64,000 nt of DNA from Acidisarcina sp. (GCA_035539175.1 DATLIY010000003.1:124001-188000), one strand, 5' to 3'; positions 32,129 through 41,063 are shown, numbered from the stretch's first letter. Numbers and translations: made by a program. Notes: a model not told the origin generated them from the sequence alone.

Positions 32129-32853
32129 CCACGCAAACGCTTCGCGAGATCGCCGCTGAACAGCCATCCGCCGTGAATCTCTTCGCGCGATTCGAGATCG
32201 ATCTATGTACGCTCGCAGATAAGTCGCTCGCTGAGGCCTGCTCCGAACTAAGCCTCTCGCTCGACCAGCTCTTGCAGAAACTGGACGAGGCGAAAGCTAC
32301 GGAAAACGGCACCGCTGCCGCTATCGATCCATCCACGCTCTCCCTGACGCGCCTCATCCAGCACATCGTACGCAGACATCATCAGGGCGTTCGGCAAGAG
32401 CTTCCGGAACTCCTTCGGATGGCGCACAAGCTGGTGGAAAGGCGCGCGGAGGATTCTCCCGAGTTGAGGCAGATCGAACAGTTGATTGAACAACTGCACA
32501 GGGGCTTGCTCAAGCACATCGGCAAGGAGGAGCAGGTCCTCTTCCCAGTGATTGCCGACATGGAAGAGAACTCGACACTTGGCTCCCCCTCTCTGCACTC
32601 CCACTTCAAAACGCTGACTCACCCTGTCTTTGTGATGGCGCAGGAGCATGAATTCACCAGCGCCGTGTATGCCGAGATGCGAAGAGCGACGAAAGACTTC
32701 GAACTACCCGCCGGAGCGTGCACAACCCATCAGGCGCTGTTCGAAGGCTTGCGCCGATATGAAGTCAATCTGCGAGAGCATATCCGCCTGGAAAATGACT
32801 TTCTGTTTCCGCGCGCAATCGCTATGGAAACAGAGCTGCAAGGCCGGAGGTAG
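32101..32853 (+). CDS. Iron-sulfur cluster repair di-iron protein (RIC, YtfE/ScdA type)
   Basis: A 250-residue protein that restores iron-sulfur clusters after NO or oxidative damage. N-terminal ScdA_N-like segment (LREIAAEQPSAVNLFARF). The C-terminal hemerythrin-like four-helix bundle has histidines and glutamates in HHQGVRQE, HIGKEEQVLFP, HEFTSAVYAE and REHIRLENDFLFP. The usual CC of the first domain is a single cysteine here (IDLCTLA). It is followed after 2 bases by NnrS, probably as one operon controlled by the upstream Crp/Fnr-type site. Confidence 0.9.
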   Translation: MSATVMSATATQTLREIAAEQPSAVNLFARFEIDLCTLADKSLAEACSELSLSLDQLLQKLDEAKATENGTAAAIDPSTLSLTRLIQHIVRRHHQGVRQELPELLRMAHKLVERRAEDSPELRQIEQLIEQLHRGLLKHIGKEEQVLFPVIADMEENSTLGSPSLHSHFKTLTHPVFVMAQEHEFTSAVYAEMRRATKDFELPAGACTTHQALFEGLRRYEVNLREHIRLENDFLFPRAIAMETELQGRR

Positions 32854-32855
32854 CC

Positions 32856-34211
32856 GTGACCGCAACAGAGCAATCCACTCGAAGCGTACCAGGCGAGCAG
32901 GAAAACGTCGCCCTGGCTGCAATCGTTCGCGAACGGCGCAAGAGCCTGATGCTGCGCGCGTGGATCGTGAGCGGGCTCTTCTTTATGGCGCTGCCGGGAA
33001 CGCTTATGGGCTTCTCGAACTTGCTGGCGATCAGCTCCCATCACGGGCTCGCGTCGCTGCCAGCCTCGTGGATTGAAGGCCACGGGCATGCGCAGGTCTT
33101 TGGCTGGATTGGAAGCTTCATCCTCGGCATTGGCTTCTATTCGCAGCCATCCAAGGCACAGCCCACAAATAGGATTCCGCTGACGTCTTTTGTATTGTGG
33201 ACCTCAGGGGTAGCACTGCGATGGGTGGGGAACATCTACGGCTGGCATTGGCGAATTCTGCTGCCGGTGTCGGCTGCCTTTGAATTTCTCGCGGTGCTTC
33301 TGTTTCTGAAGGCGGCACTGCAACACAAGCTTCCCGATGCGGAGGCCGGCAAACCGCGCGAATCCAGGATGGAAGTGTGGATGATTTCCGTCATGGTCGG
33401 GACCGCAGGGCTGGTTGCATCGGTTATCTTCAATCTCATCGAATGTGTTCAGCTTGCGATTCAAGGTTCCCTGCGTTCCTTTCCTCATGCTCTCGACCAG
33501 AAATACCTGGTGCTTCTGGGGTGGGGATTCCTGGTTCCATTTGTCTGGGGATTCTCCGCACGCTGGCTGCCCACTTTTCTGGCGCTTGCGAAACCCAATG
33601 CTTCCGGATTGAAGTTGGCTCTGTTTCTTGACCTCGCTGGTGTGCTATGCGGCGCAAGCGGCTGGACACCCCTTGCGACGATTCTGCTGGCCACAAGCGC
33701 GATTGTCGTATGTGCTGCGCTTCATCTCGCCGAGCGACCCAGGGGACACGCAAAGGTGCAGGGAATCCATCCAAGTTTTCCGGTGTTTATCCGCATCGCG
33801 TATGGCTGGCTGGTGATCGCAGGCGGGCTGAGTGTTGTGGCTGCATTCGCTGACCATCACGGCGGTTTCTGGGGTGCCTCCCGCCATGCACTTACGGTTG
33901 GATTCGCCGCCACGATGGTCTTCGCCATCGGGCCGCGCATTCTTCCTCACTTCGGTGGCGTCTATGCGATCTTCAGCAAGCGCCTCATGTTTCTCAGCCT
34001 TCTTCTGGTGCAGACAGGATGCACGCTCCGCGTGTCCTCCGAGTCGCTGGCGTATGAAGGGCTGGCCTCCTTCGGATGGAAGGTCCTGCCTCTCTCCGGA
34101 GTTCTGGAACTGACCGCAGTGCTTCTCTTTGCGATCAATCTTTCACTTACTTTCCTGGCGGGCCGCTCTACCTTTGCGCAGAACAGTTCTCAGCAAGCAA
34201 AGGTTGCTTAG
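32856..34211 (+). CDS. NnrS-family membrane protein
   Basis: A 451-residue protein with about twelve transmembrane helices. NnrS is a heme- and copper-containing membrane protein that protects cells from NO-related stress, often found under NnrR/Crp-Fnr control. The family motif GHGHAQVFGWIG is at residues 70-81. Later helices carry histidines (SRHALTVGF, PHFGG). It starts with GTG, with GGAGG 6 bases before, directly after the RIC gene. The basic N-terminal 30 residues are cytosolic. Confidence 0.88.
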   Translation: MTATEQSTRSVPGEQENVALAAIVRERRKSLMLRAWIVSGLFFMALPGTLMGFSNLLAISSHHGLASLPASWIEGHGHAQVFGWIGSFILGIGFYSQPSKAQPTNRIPLTSFVLWTSGVALRWVGNIYGWHWRILLPVSAAFEFLAVLLFLKAALQHKLPDAEAGKPRESRMEVWMISVMVGTAGLVASVIFNLIECVQLAIQGSLRSFPHALDQKYLVLLGWGFLVPFVWGFSARWLPTFLALAKPNASGLKLALFLDLAGVLCGASGWTPLATILLATSAIVVCAALHLAERPRGHAKVQGIHPSFPVFIRIAYGWLVIAGGLSVVAAFADHHGGFWGASRHALTVGFAATMVFAIGPRILPHFGGVYAIFSKRLMFLSLLLVQTGCTLRVSSESLAYEGLASFGWKVLPLSGVLELTAVLLFAINLSLTFLAGRSTFAQNSSQQAKVA

Positions 34212-34275
34212 AGCAGCCTGCCTGTTGCTGGTATCGCGACATAGCAAGCAACCGGAGCAGACCTTTCGTCTCAAT

Positions 34276-34296
34276 ATATATCGTGATACGATATAT
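34276..34296. promoter_or_regulatory. Perfect palindrome: MarR operator candidate
   Basis: ATATATCGT-GAT-ACGATATAT, 9-bp perfect arms, ends 5 bases before the marR start codon. It should overlap the promoter, as expected for an autorepressor. No Shine-Dalgarno sequence follows, so the mRNA may be leaderless. Confidence 0.75.
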
Positions 34297-34301
34297 CAAC
34301 G

Positions 34302-34769
34302 ATGACGAAGATAGATGAAGAGAATGCGTGCTCGGCTCAGCAACTCCAGGTGCTTGCTGAGTTCCGTCACGAACTGCGGAGGTTTTTGCACTTCAGCGAA
34401 CAGGCAGCGGCTGAGGTAAACCTTCAGCCCCAGCAACATCAGCTTCTGTTGCAAATTGCGGGTGCGCCGGAGGGAGTGGCGCCAACCGTGGCTTATGCAG
34501 CAGAGCGCCTCGGGCTTCGCCACAACAGTGTGGTGGAGTTGAGCAATCGCTGTGAAGAGGCTGGTCTGATCGTTCGCCGTCAGGATCCGCAGGATCATCG
34601 CTGCGTATTGCTCTGTCTAACTCCGCACGGGCAGCACATCCTCGCGGATCTATCTGCACACCACGCGCGTGAGCTAAACGAATTTGGTCCCCGTCTCATC
34701 CAGGCTTTAAAGCGCATTCAGGCGATGGACAAGCCGAATCTGAAAAACACAAAAAAGGCGAGCGCATGA
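34302..34769 (+). CDS. MarR-family transcriptional regulator
   Basis: 155 residues, a winged-helix dimer. Helices LRRFLHFSEQAAAEV, then the recognition region APTVAYAAERLGLRHNSVVELSNRCEEAGLI and a wing with RRQDPQDHRC, followed by dimer helices and a basic tail. It overlaps the CLC gene by 4 bases (ATGA), so it very likely controls that transporter and itself through the palindrome just upstream. The ligand is unknown. Confidence 0.9.
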   Translation: MTKIDEENACSAQQLQVLAEFRHELRRFLHFSEQAAAEVNLQPQQHQLLLQIAGAPEGVAPTVAYAAERLGLRHNSVVELSNRCEEAGLIVRRQDPQDHRCVLLCLTPHGQHILADLSAHHARELNEFGPRLIQALKRIQAMDKPNLKNTKKASA

Positions 34770-36382
34770 GATCTGAGCCTTCAGTACTACGTGACTTTAC
34801 GGTCGACGGACGGGTTTGGATTATCTCGGCCATCGCTATCGTGATTGGTGCAGGAGCCACTCTTCTGGCGGTTGTGCTCTTGCGATTGATTGGCCTCGCA
34901 ACCAATCTCTTCTATTTCCATCGCTTCAGTACGGCGCTGGTATCTCCCGCTGGCAGCCCGCTTGGCTATTGGATGGCAGTGGTTCCAGTGATTGGTGGTC
35001 TCTTGGTTGGACTGATGGCCCGCTATGGCTCGGAGAAAATTCGCGGCCATGGAATTCCTGAGGCGATTGAAGCGATCCTTCTGCATCGGGCCCGCGTGGA
35101 CCCGAAGATCGCGATCCTCAAGCCAATCTCTGCTGCAATCGCTATTGGCTCAGGAGGACCGTTCGGTGCGGAAGGCCCAATCATTATGACGGGCGGAGCC
35201 TTCGGCTCACTGGTTGCCCAATGGATCCATCTGACCGATGCCGAGCGGACAACGCTGCTGGTGGCGGGCGCGGCGGCGGGTATGTCGGCTACTTTTGAGA
35301 CTCCTCTTGCCGCGACCATGCTGGCGGTGGAGCTGCTGCTGTTTGAATGGCGACCGCGCAGCCTTGTACCCGTCGCACTTGCGAGCGCCGTCGCCGCAAT
35401 CCTGCGAGTCCACTGGCTGGGTGCTGGGCCTTTATTTCAAATGCCGGCGATCCATGGCGTTCGCACGGTTTCCGTTGCTATTGGAGCGCTCCTGCTTGGC
35501 ATGATTGTCGGGCTCGCAGCCGCTGTTCTAAGCCGCATCATGTACGGATTTGAAGATCTGTTTGGCGCAATGCGCGTGCATTGGATGTGGTGGCCTGCGA
35601 TTGGCGCAGTTGGCATCGGCATTGGTGGGCTATTCTTTCCGCGCGGTCTTGGCGTGGGCTACGACAATATTGCCGAGTTGCTGCGAGGGAACGCATCGAC
35701 GGGTCTGATAGTAGGCATCCTCCTTGCGAAGTCCCTCATGTGGGCGTTCTCGCTCGGGTCCGGAACCTCTGGCGGTGTGCTGGCTCCGCTGCTCATGATC
35801 GGCGGCGCAATTGGCGCTATGGCTGGACATTTTGCGCATGCCACCACTGAGGCGCAGGCATTCTGGGCCCTGCTGGGTATGGGAGCGATGCTGGCGGGCT
35901 CGCTGGGTGTGCCAATTACCGCGATGCTCTTCAGCCTGGAACTGACGCATTGTTTACCGGCGTTGATGCCGCTGATGCTGGCCTGCATCGCAGCGTACCT
36001 GGTGACGGCACTGGTGATGCCGCGCTCCATCCTGACTGAAAAACTCAGCCGACGAGGGTATCACCTGACGCGCGAATATGGCGTCGATCCGTTAGAGCTG
36101 ATTATCGTGCGGGAATTGATGACAGAGATCCAGGCGCCCGAGAGCGCCGACACAAATGATCTTCCCGAGCAGTACGTATACGCGGATACTACCTGCCGCG
36201 GCGTTGCGGAACAAATGGCGACGGAAGGAGTGACCCGCCTGCCGGTGGTCGACCGCATGACACATGCCGTGTGTGGCACGGTTACGCTTGAAGACCTTCT
36301 CCTGGGGCGTCGCAAAGCGGTGACGCGGGAGCAGGAGCGCCTTCGCCTCTTCGGGAGCCTTGTTCCGGCGAAGGACGAGTAA
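34766..36382 (+). CDS. CLC-family chloride channel/antiporter with CBS region
   Basis: 538 residues with the CLC membrane fold. Selectivity segments: RGHGIPEAIEA, GGPFGAEGPII (with the gating glutamate) and GSGTSGGVLAPLLMIGG. The C-terminal 90 residues hold a CBS-like domain (AEQMATEGVTRLPVVD). The serine of the classical GSGIP chloride site is histidine here, a variant I recall from other bacterial CLC proteins. It moves anions across the inner membrane, perhaps in exchange for protons. It is coupled to MarR and sits inside an NO-response cluster, an uncommon setting. Confidence 0.9.
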   Translation: MRSEPSVLRDFTVDGRVWIISAIAIVIGAGATLLAVVLLRLIGLATNLFYFHRFSTALVSPAGSPLGYWMAVVPVIGGLLVGLMARYGSEKIRGHGIPEAIEAILLHRARVDPKIAILKPISAAIAIGSGGPFGAEGPIIMTGGAFGSLVAQWIHLTDAERTTLLVAGAAAGMSATFETPLAATMLAVELLLFEWRPRSLVPVALASAVAAILRVHWLGAGPLFQMPAIHGVRTVSVAIGALLLGMIVGLAAAVLSRIMYGFEDLFGAMRVHWMWWPAIGAVGIGIGGLFFPRGLGVGYDNIAELLRGNASTGLIVGILLAKSLMWAFSLGSGTSGGVLAPLLMIGGAIGAMAGHFAHATTEAQAFWALLGMGAMLAGSLGVPITAMLFSLELTHCLPALMPLMLACIAAYLVTALVMPRSILTEKLSRRGYHLTREYGVDPLELIIVRELMTEIQAPESADTNDLPEQYVYADTTCRGVAEQMATEGVTRLPVVDRMTHAVCGTVTLEDLLLGRRKAVTREQERLRLFGSLVPAKDE

Positions 36383-36605
36383 TCCAGGAACCTCCTCCTT
36401 CGCCGTTGTGCTGCCTATCGACCAGAAAACTGCTACTTCTGCTGCTACAAATCTGTTGTGTGCTCCACGGCGAAAAGAGTATCTACCACAACCCATCCAT
36501 AAAGGAGCGTATGCGACGCTAAAGATTCTTCCTGTGACTTAAGTCCCTGCATCGCTGCCAGCCTACGTTTTATGTTGCAGATAGCACTGGCAACGAGCAA
36601 CCTTT
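36383..36605. other. Promoter region of the norB unit
   Basis: No gene in the first 220 bases. It contains the Crp/Fnr-type site at 36533-36548 and, 30 bases further, TATGTT (36571-36576), a possible -10 that would start transcription near 36583. Confidence 0.45.
36533..36548. promoter_or_regulatory. Candidate Crp/Fnr-type operator upstream of norB
   Basis: TGTGAC-TTAA-GTCCCT. Its centre lies about 30 bases before TATGTT, close to the spacing at the RIC and radical SAM promoters. Confidence 0.5.
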
Positions 36606-36800
36606 ATGATCTGCATCAACACCTCTTCTATCGCCGTCATTTTTCGGGCTCCTGATCTGGGAGCCATATCGGGCCGCTGGGTCTACCTCGCGCTGTTTGC
36701 GGTGAACCTTGCTCTTACAGCTTACTTCGGCCCCACACTTTCCGCGCGCACCGAACGGCGCGCCTCTCATCCATCGTCGAGGAAACATCATGTCCTTTAA
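36606..36800 (+). CDS. Possible small membrane protein upstream of norB
   Basis: A 64-codon frame begins about 23 bases after the inferred norB transcription start and ends 11 bases inside norB in another frame. It encodes one strong transmembrane helix (WVYLALFAVNLALTAYFGP) followed by a basic tail (ARTERRASHPSSRK). The ribosome site is weak (CGAG). No family is recognised. It may be a real small subunit or leader peptide, or chance. Confidence 0.4.
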   Translation: MICINTSSIAVIFRAPDLGAISGRWVYLALFAVNLALTAYFGPTLSARTERRASHPSSRKHHVL

Positions 36801-39081
36801 GCGTCATTGGCTGGCTTTGGCCATCGTCATCCTTGCATCATTCGCCGTTCTTGGAGGAGTCGGGCGGCAGATGATCAGCGAAGCTCCACCACTCCCCGAT
36901 GTATATAGTACGGACGGGCAACTACTCTTTACTGGCAGTTCCATTACCGATGGTCAGGGAGTCTGGCAATCGATCGGTGGTCAGGAGATTGGCACGGTAT
37001 GGGGCCACGGCGCCTATGTTGCTCCTGACTGGAGTGCCGACTGGTTGCATCGTGAGTCTGAGATCCTGCTCAACATCTGGGCGAATCAGGCGGGAGCCGC
37101 AGACTTTGCATTGTTAAACCTGGATCAGCAGGCTGTTCTGAAGGCTCGCCTGATTCGCGTAATGCGTGCCAACACCTATGACAAGGCTCAGAACCGCGTC
37201 ACGATTGGTCCGGAGCGCGTGGCAGCGTATCGGCAGTTGTCGAGCTACTACGCGAACGTCTTCGCCAATGGTCGCAAAGAGTACGCGATTCCTCAGAAGG
37301 CTTTGACGGATCCTGTGAAAGCGCGCCAGATGGCGAACTTCTTCTGGTGGACCTCCTGGGCTGCAAGTACCGAGCGTCCTGGCTCGGCCACAACATACAC
37401 CAACAATTGGCCACATGAGCCGCTGGTGGGAAATCAACCTACCTCCGGCGCGATCCTGTGGAGCGTGATCAGCTTCGTACTACTGCTAGCGAGTATTGGC
37501 GGGCTTGTCTGGTGGTACTCCTCGCAGGAGAAAGCTGTAAGCCACCTCGTGCTTCCGAAAACAGACCCATTCCTGGGGATGCAGGCAACACCATCGCAGA
37601 AGGCAACGATGAAGTACTTCTTCGTCGTAGTGATTCTGTGGGGTGTGCAGATCCTGATGGGTGTTATCACTGCGCACTATGGCGTTGAAGGCCAGGGATT
37701 CTATGGATTCCCGCTGGATCGATATCTGCCTTATTCCATCACCCGCACCTGGCATCTGCAGATAGCTATCTTCTGGATTGCGACCTCGTGGCTTGCTACG
37801 GGATTGTATGTGGGACCCGCGGTTACGGGCTATGAGCCAAAGGGCCAGCGCATAGGCGTCAATATACTTTTTGCTGCGCTCATTCTTGTCGTTGGCGGAT
37901 CGCTTGCGGGAGAGTGGTTTGGCATCCAGCAGAAGCTCGGCAACCTGTGGTTCTGGTTCGGAAGCCAGGGATATGAGTATGTGGACCTCGGGCGCTTCTG
38001 GCAGATACTCCTCTTTGTTGGATTGGTTCTATGGCTCTTCCTGATGGGCCGCTCGCTGAAGCCCGCACTGGTCAAGCAGAGTGAGGATCGTTCTCTGCTG
38101 ATTCTCTTCCTGGTCTCCAGCATCGCTATCCCACTGTTCTATGCCGCAGGGTTGATGTATGGGCAGCGTTCGCACCTGGTTACCGCCGAGTATTGGCGCT
38201 GGTGGGTTGTTCACCTCTGGGTCGAAGGCTTCTTTGAGGTATTTGCAACTGTGGTGATTGCATTCCTGTTCACCCGGATGAAGCTTATCGAAATCCGTAC
38301 CGCGACCAAGGCGGTCCTCTTTTCCACGACGATCTTTCTTGCTGGCGGAATTATTGGAACCTTCCATCATCTCTACTTCACCGGGGCATCGGCTGCGGTA
38401 ATCGCGCTGGGCGCTGTCTTCAGTGCGCTTGAGGTGGTTCCGCTGACGCTGGTTGGATACGAGGCATGGGAGAATATCCGGCTTACACGAGCCACCGAGA
38501 AGGCTCCCTGGATTGCGAACTACCGTTGGCCAATCTACTTCTTTGTCGCTGTATCTTTCTGGAACCTGGTGGGCGCCGGGGTGTTTGGCTTCCTCATCAA
38601 TCCTCCAGTAGCTCTGTACTACATGCAGGGGCTCAACACGACTCCGGTGCACGGACATACCGCGTTGTTTGGTGTCTACGGCATGCTTGGCCTTGGGCTT
38701 ACGCTGTTCTGCCTGCGCGCAATGCGTCCGGCGAGACCGTGGAAGCAAGGGGCGCTCAAAATGTCCTTCTGGTGCATCAATCTTGGGTTGGCGTTTATGG
38801 TTCTGTTTAGCATGCTGCCAGTGGGCCTGCTGCAGGTCTGGGCGTCGATCCAATACGGCACATGGTATGCGCGTTCTGCGGAGTTCATGCAGGCCGGACC
38901 CATGAATACCTTGCGCTGGCTGCGCGTTCCGGGGGATATCCTGTTTTCCATCGGAGCCGCCGCATTCGCCTGGTTTGTTCTGGGACTGCTTACCGGGCAC
39001 TCGTTCGACAATCGCGGGGATGGTGAGGTTGCAGGCCGTTCCAGAGCTGCACAGGATGAGTTGGTAACGGCAGGCGATTAA
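36790..39081 (+). CDS. norB: Quinol-type nitric oxide reductase (qNOR)
   Basis: Reduces 2 NO to N2O with electrons from the quinol pool at the inner membrane, a detoxification enzyme in non-denitrifiers. 763 residues: N-terminal extension typical of the single-subunit qNOR (TDGQGVWQSIGGQEIGTVWG), then about fourteen helices. Heme and non-heme iron ligands lie in TRTWHLQIAIFW, WWVVHLWVEGFFE, FHHLYFTG and VHGHTALFG. No heme-c motif, so it is not the cytochrome c type. GAGGAA precedes the ATG. Expression is probably driven by the Crp/Fnr-type site at 36533. Confidence 0.95.
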   Translation: MSFKRHWLALAIVILASFAVLGGVGRQMISEAPPLPDVYSTDGQLLFTGSSITDGQGVWQSIGGQEIGTVWGHGAYVAPDWSADWLHRESEILLNIWANQAGAADFALLNLDQQAVLKARLIRVMRANTYDKAQNRVTIGPERVAAYRQLSSYYANVFANGRKEYAIPQKALTDPVKARQMANFFWWTSWAASTERPGSATTYTNNWPHEPLVGNQPTSGAILWSVISFVLLLASIGGLVWWYSSQEKAVSHLVLPKTDPFLGMQATPSQKATMKYFFVVVILWGVQILMGVITAHYGVEGQGFYGFPLDRYLPYSITRTWHLQIAIFWIATSWLATGLYVGPAVTGYEPKGQRIGVNILFAALILVVGGSLAGEWFGIQQKLGNLWFWFGSQGYEYVDLGRFWQILLFVGLVLWLFLMGRSLKPALVKQSEDRSLLILFLVSSIAIPLFYAAGLMYGQRSHLVTAEYWRWWVVHLWVEGFFEVFATVVIAFLFTRMKLIEIRTATKAVLFSTTIFLAGGIIGTFHHLYFTGASAAVIALGAVFSALEVVPLTLVGYEAWENIRLTRATEKAPWIANYRWPIYFFVAVSFWNLVGAGVFGFLINPPVALYYMQGLNTTPVHGHTALFGVYGMLGLGLTLFCLRAMRPARPWKQGALKMSFWCINLGLAFMVLFSMLPVGLLQVWASIQYGTWYARSAEFMQAGPMNTLRWLRVPGDILFSIGAAAFAWFVLGLLTGHSFDNRGDGEVAGRSRAAQDELVTAGD

Positions 39082-39120
39082 TCGTTCAGGAAAAATAACG
39101 AACTGTCTTTTCACCAGGAG

Positions 39121-39148
39121 TGCGCCGTCACGAGGTTGTGGCGGCGCA
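39121..39148. terminator. Hairpin after norB
   Basis: TGCGCCG and CGGCGCA form a 7-bp stem with a 14-base loop between the convergent norB and trxC genes. T-tracts are weak, so terminator function is moderate at best. Confidence 0.4.
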
Positions 39149-39191
39149 TTCCTGCATTTGTGCTTTTGGGGCTATATGGGCGGAGTGAGCT

Positions 39192-39632
39192 TCAGCTATT
39201 GATCTGGGCGGATCGCAGCCATTCTTCCATAACTTTATGGTCGACCAGACCGGCCTGCTGCTTCACCAGATGGCCGCCATGAAAGACAGCGAAATTGGGG
39301 ATGCCGCGCACATTGAATCGCCCGGCAAGCTCGGGATACCGCTCCGTATCTACCTTGAGAACAACTGCATGGCCGGCCATATCCGCAGCCACTCGGGCAA
39401 CCTCGGGAGCCGCCATTCGGCACGGTCCGCACCACGCGGCCCAGAAATCCACCAGCACCGGCACGCGGGAATCTCTAACAATCTCATCGAAGAGTTCGTT
39501 GTCGACCTGTAGAGGCTCCGCGAGCGGAGGTAGGGGAACCTTGCATGCGCCACAGCGGCCTGTGTCTGCAAGATGGCTGGAGGGGATTCGATTCTTCTGC
39601 TTACAACTCTGGCATACACGAAGTACTGGCAT
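39192..39632 (-). CDS. trxC: Thioredoxin 2 (zinc-binding)
   Basis: 146 residues. The N-terminal zinc domain has two pairs (CQSC, CGAC). The thioredoxin fold has the redox site AAWCGPCRM, with the cis-proline in RGIPNFAVF. TrxC is a stress-linked disulfide reductase in the cytosol. Its position beside norB fits a role in nitrosative or oxidative stress, though no shared operator is visible in its own upstream region (39633-39800, no gene). Confidence 0.93.
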   Translation of the reverse strand: MPVLRVCQSCKQKNRIPSSHLADTGRCGACKVPLPPLAEPLQVDNELFDEIVRDSRVPVLVDFWAAWCGPCRMAAPEVARVAADMAGHAVVLKVDTERYPELAGRFNVRGIPNFAVFHGGHLVKQQAGLVDHKVMEEWLRSAQINS

Positions 39633-39800
39633 GGATACCTACCGTAAACTCTTTAGGAGATAGGATGCAATCCGGTTGCAAGTTTGGATGGCCACGCAAT
39701 TCACACTGAAAATACCAGATTCCGAGGCAAGCCGGCTCGGGAATTCCCGTGCCGGTTCCCCCCTTCAACACAGCGGTACGTTCGCGGCAAATCACAATTT

Positions 39801-41003
39801 CTACACGCGACTCTTTGGACCATCTTTCATCCAGGCATCATTCGGATAGACCTTGTCTACATTTTCCGGAGTCACCAACTGGTGTTGCGTGAAGATGGCT
39901 GGAGCTACGGGCCTATGGTTGAGGATGTCGTTGGCAACTTCAATCAGGCGCGCCCCGTAGGTCTCAGGAAAGTAGGCGACGGTGCAGACCAGCCGCGTTG
40001 ATGCGCTTCGCATCGTTTCCCTGGCCTGAAAGCTGGCATCCTGACCGACGATCGCACACTGCTGTTCGAGGCCGACCTCCCGAAAAGCCTGCAACGCAGC
40101 CAATGCGGTGGTGTCATTCACCGCTCCAATAAGCGTACGGCGAGGCTTGCATCGGCGAAGGTGTTTCCTCATCACATTCAGCGTAGCTTCAAACCTTCCG
40201 CCCTTCGTATCGTAATGCTGGTTGGGGATCGTTTGCGCTATAGGCAGGAGTTCGCAAAGACCGTCGACCACTCCGCTGAGGCGCGTATTCAGCAGGGATC
40301 CGGCCGCGTCGACACCGAGAAGAATCAGTTGCTCGGCATGCCCATTCCAATTCTTTGTCGTCCACCGCGCAAGGTAGCGGCCGGCCATGCGCCCTGCCTT
40401 GTAATTATCCGCACCGAAATAGACCGCGCCGGGATGTGGAATATCGATGGCGATGAAGGGTATACCCGCATCCGAAAATTTTGCCGCAATCTGGGCTGCT
40501 ACGCTCACATTGATCTGCGAATCAATTACCAGGTCGACCCGTTCCGCAATGAATCGATCCGCATTCTGCAAGGCTGCCGTCGCGCTGAATTTATTGTTCA
40601 GGACCAGCAGGTCCATGTTGGCGGCGCTGGCTGCCGATATCAAGCCATCCGTAACCGCGGCGGTGAAGGGCAGAAGATGGCTCTGTGACGCATAACCAAT
40701 GCGAAAGCGCTTCACGCGCGTGGTACGGATGCGCGAGCGGTATCCCTGTTTGCCTGCCCGTTCCAGTATCCCTGTCTCTACAAGCGTCTCGAGGATTCTG
40801 AAGGTTGTGCCTTTGTTCAGGTGGACCTTTTCGGTGACGTTCCGCAGATCGAGAACTTCGGAGGTAGACGCGAAGGCGTTCAAAACCGAAACCGCGCGAA
40901 CTATGGATTGGATCGTATAGGAGCGTTTGCGCTCGGGGTACTGTGCGTCGTCGTGTTCCATACAGCAAAACAGTCTATCACTTCTCAATTGGGGCGTCGC
41001 CAT
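39801..41003 (-). CDS. IclR-type HTH fused to a periplasmic-binding-protein sugar domain
   Basis: A 400-residue regulator. Residues 30-95 resemble the IclR winged helix (IVRAVSVLNAFASTSEVLDLRNVTEK split over two helices, NKGTTFRILETLVETGIL). The remaining 270 residues form a LacI/ribose-binding-like sugar-sensing fold (RFRIGYASQSHLLPF, DLVIDSQINVS, FIAIDIPHPGAVYFGADNY, AVNDTTALAALQAFRE). Usual IclR proteins carry a GAF-like sensor instead. It is cytosolic (no signal) and divergent from the isomerase-aldolase-kinase genes, which it probably controls. The start may be 41003 or 40961. Confidence 0.85.
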   Translation of the reverse strand: MATPQLRSDRLFCCMEHDDAQYPERKRSYTIQSIVRAVSVLNAFASTSEVLDLRNVTEKVHLNKGTTFRILETLVETGILERAGKQGYRSRIRTTRVKRFRIGYASQSHLLPFTAAVTDGLISAASAANMDLLVLNNKFSATAALQNADRFIAERVDLVIDSQINVSVAAQIAAKFSDAGIPFIAIDIPHPGAVYFGADNYKAGRMAGRYLARWTTKNWNGHAEQLILLGVDAAGSLLNTRLSGVVDGLCELLPIAQTIPNQHYDTKGGRFEATLNVMRKHLRRCKPRRTLIGAVNDTTALAALQAFREVGLEQQCAIVGQDASFQARETMRSASTRLVCTVAYFPETYGARLIEVANDILNHRPVAPAIFTQHQLVTPENVDKVYPNDAWMKDGPKSRV

Positions 41004-41016
41004 CCCCCAAATTGGG
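40986..41016. promoter_or_regulatory. Operator-like repeats at the regulator start
   Basis: CAATTGGGG (40986-40994) is mirrored by CCCCAAATTG (41005-41014). The same bases include CCCAA-A-TTGGG (41006-41016). The structure covers the regulator's first ATG and faces the divergent sugar genes, so it may mediate autoregulation. Confidence 0.5.
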
Positions 41017-41063
41017 AAGAACCCTGTATCAATTCACTCTTTTTCTTCGGACTTCCGACAATA

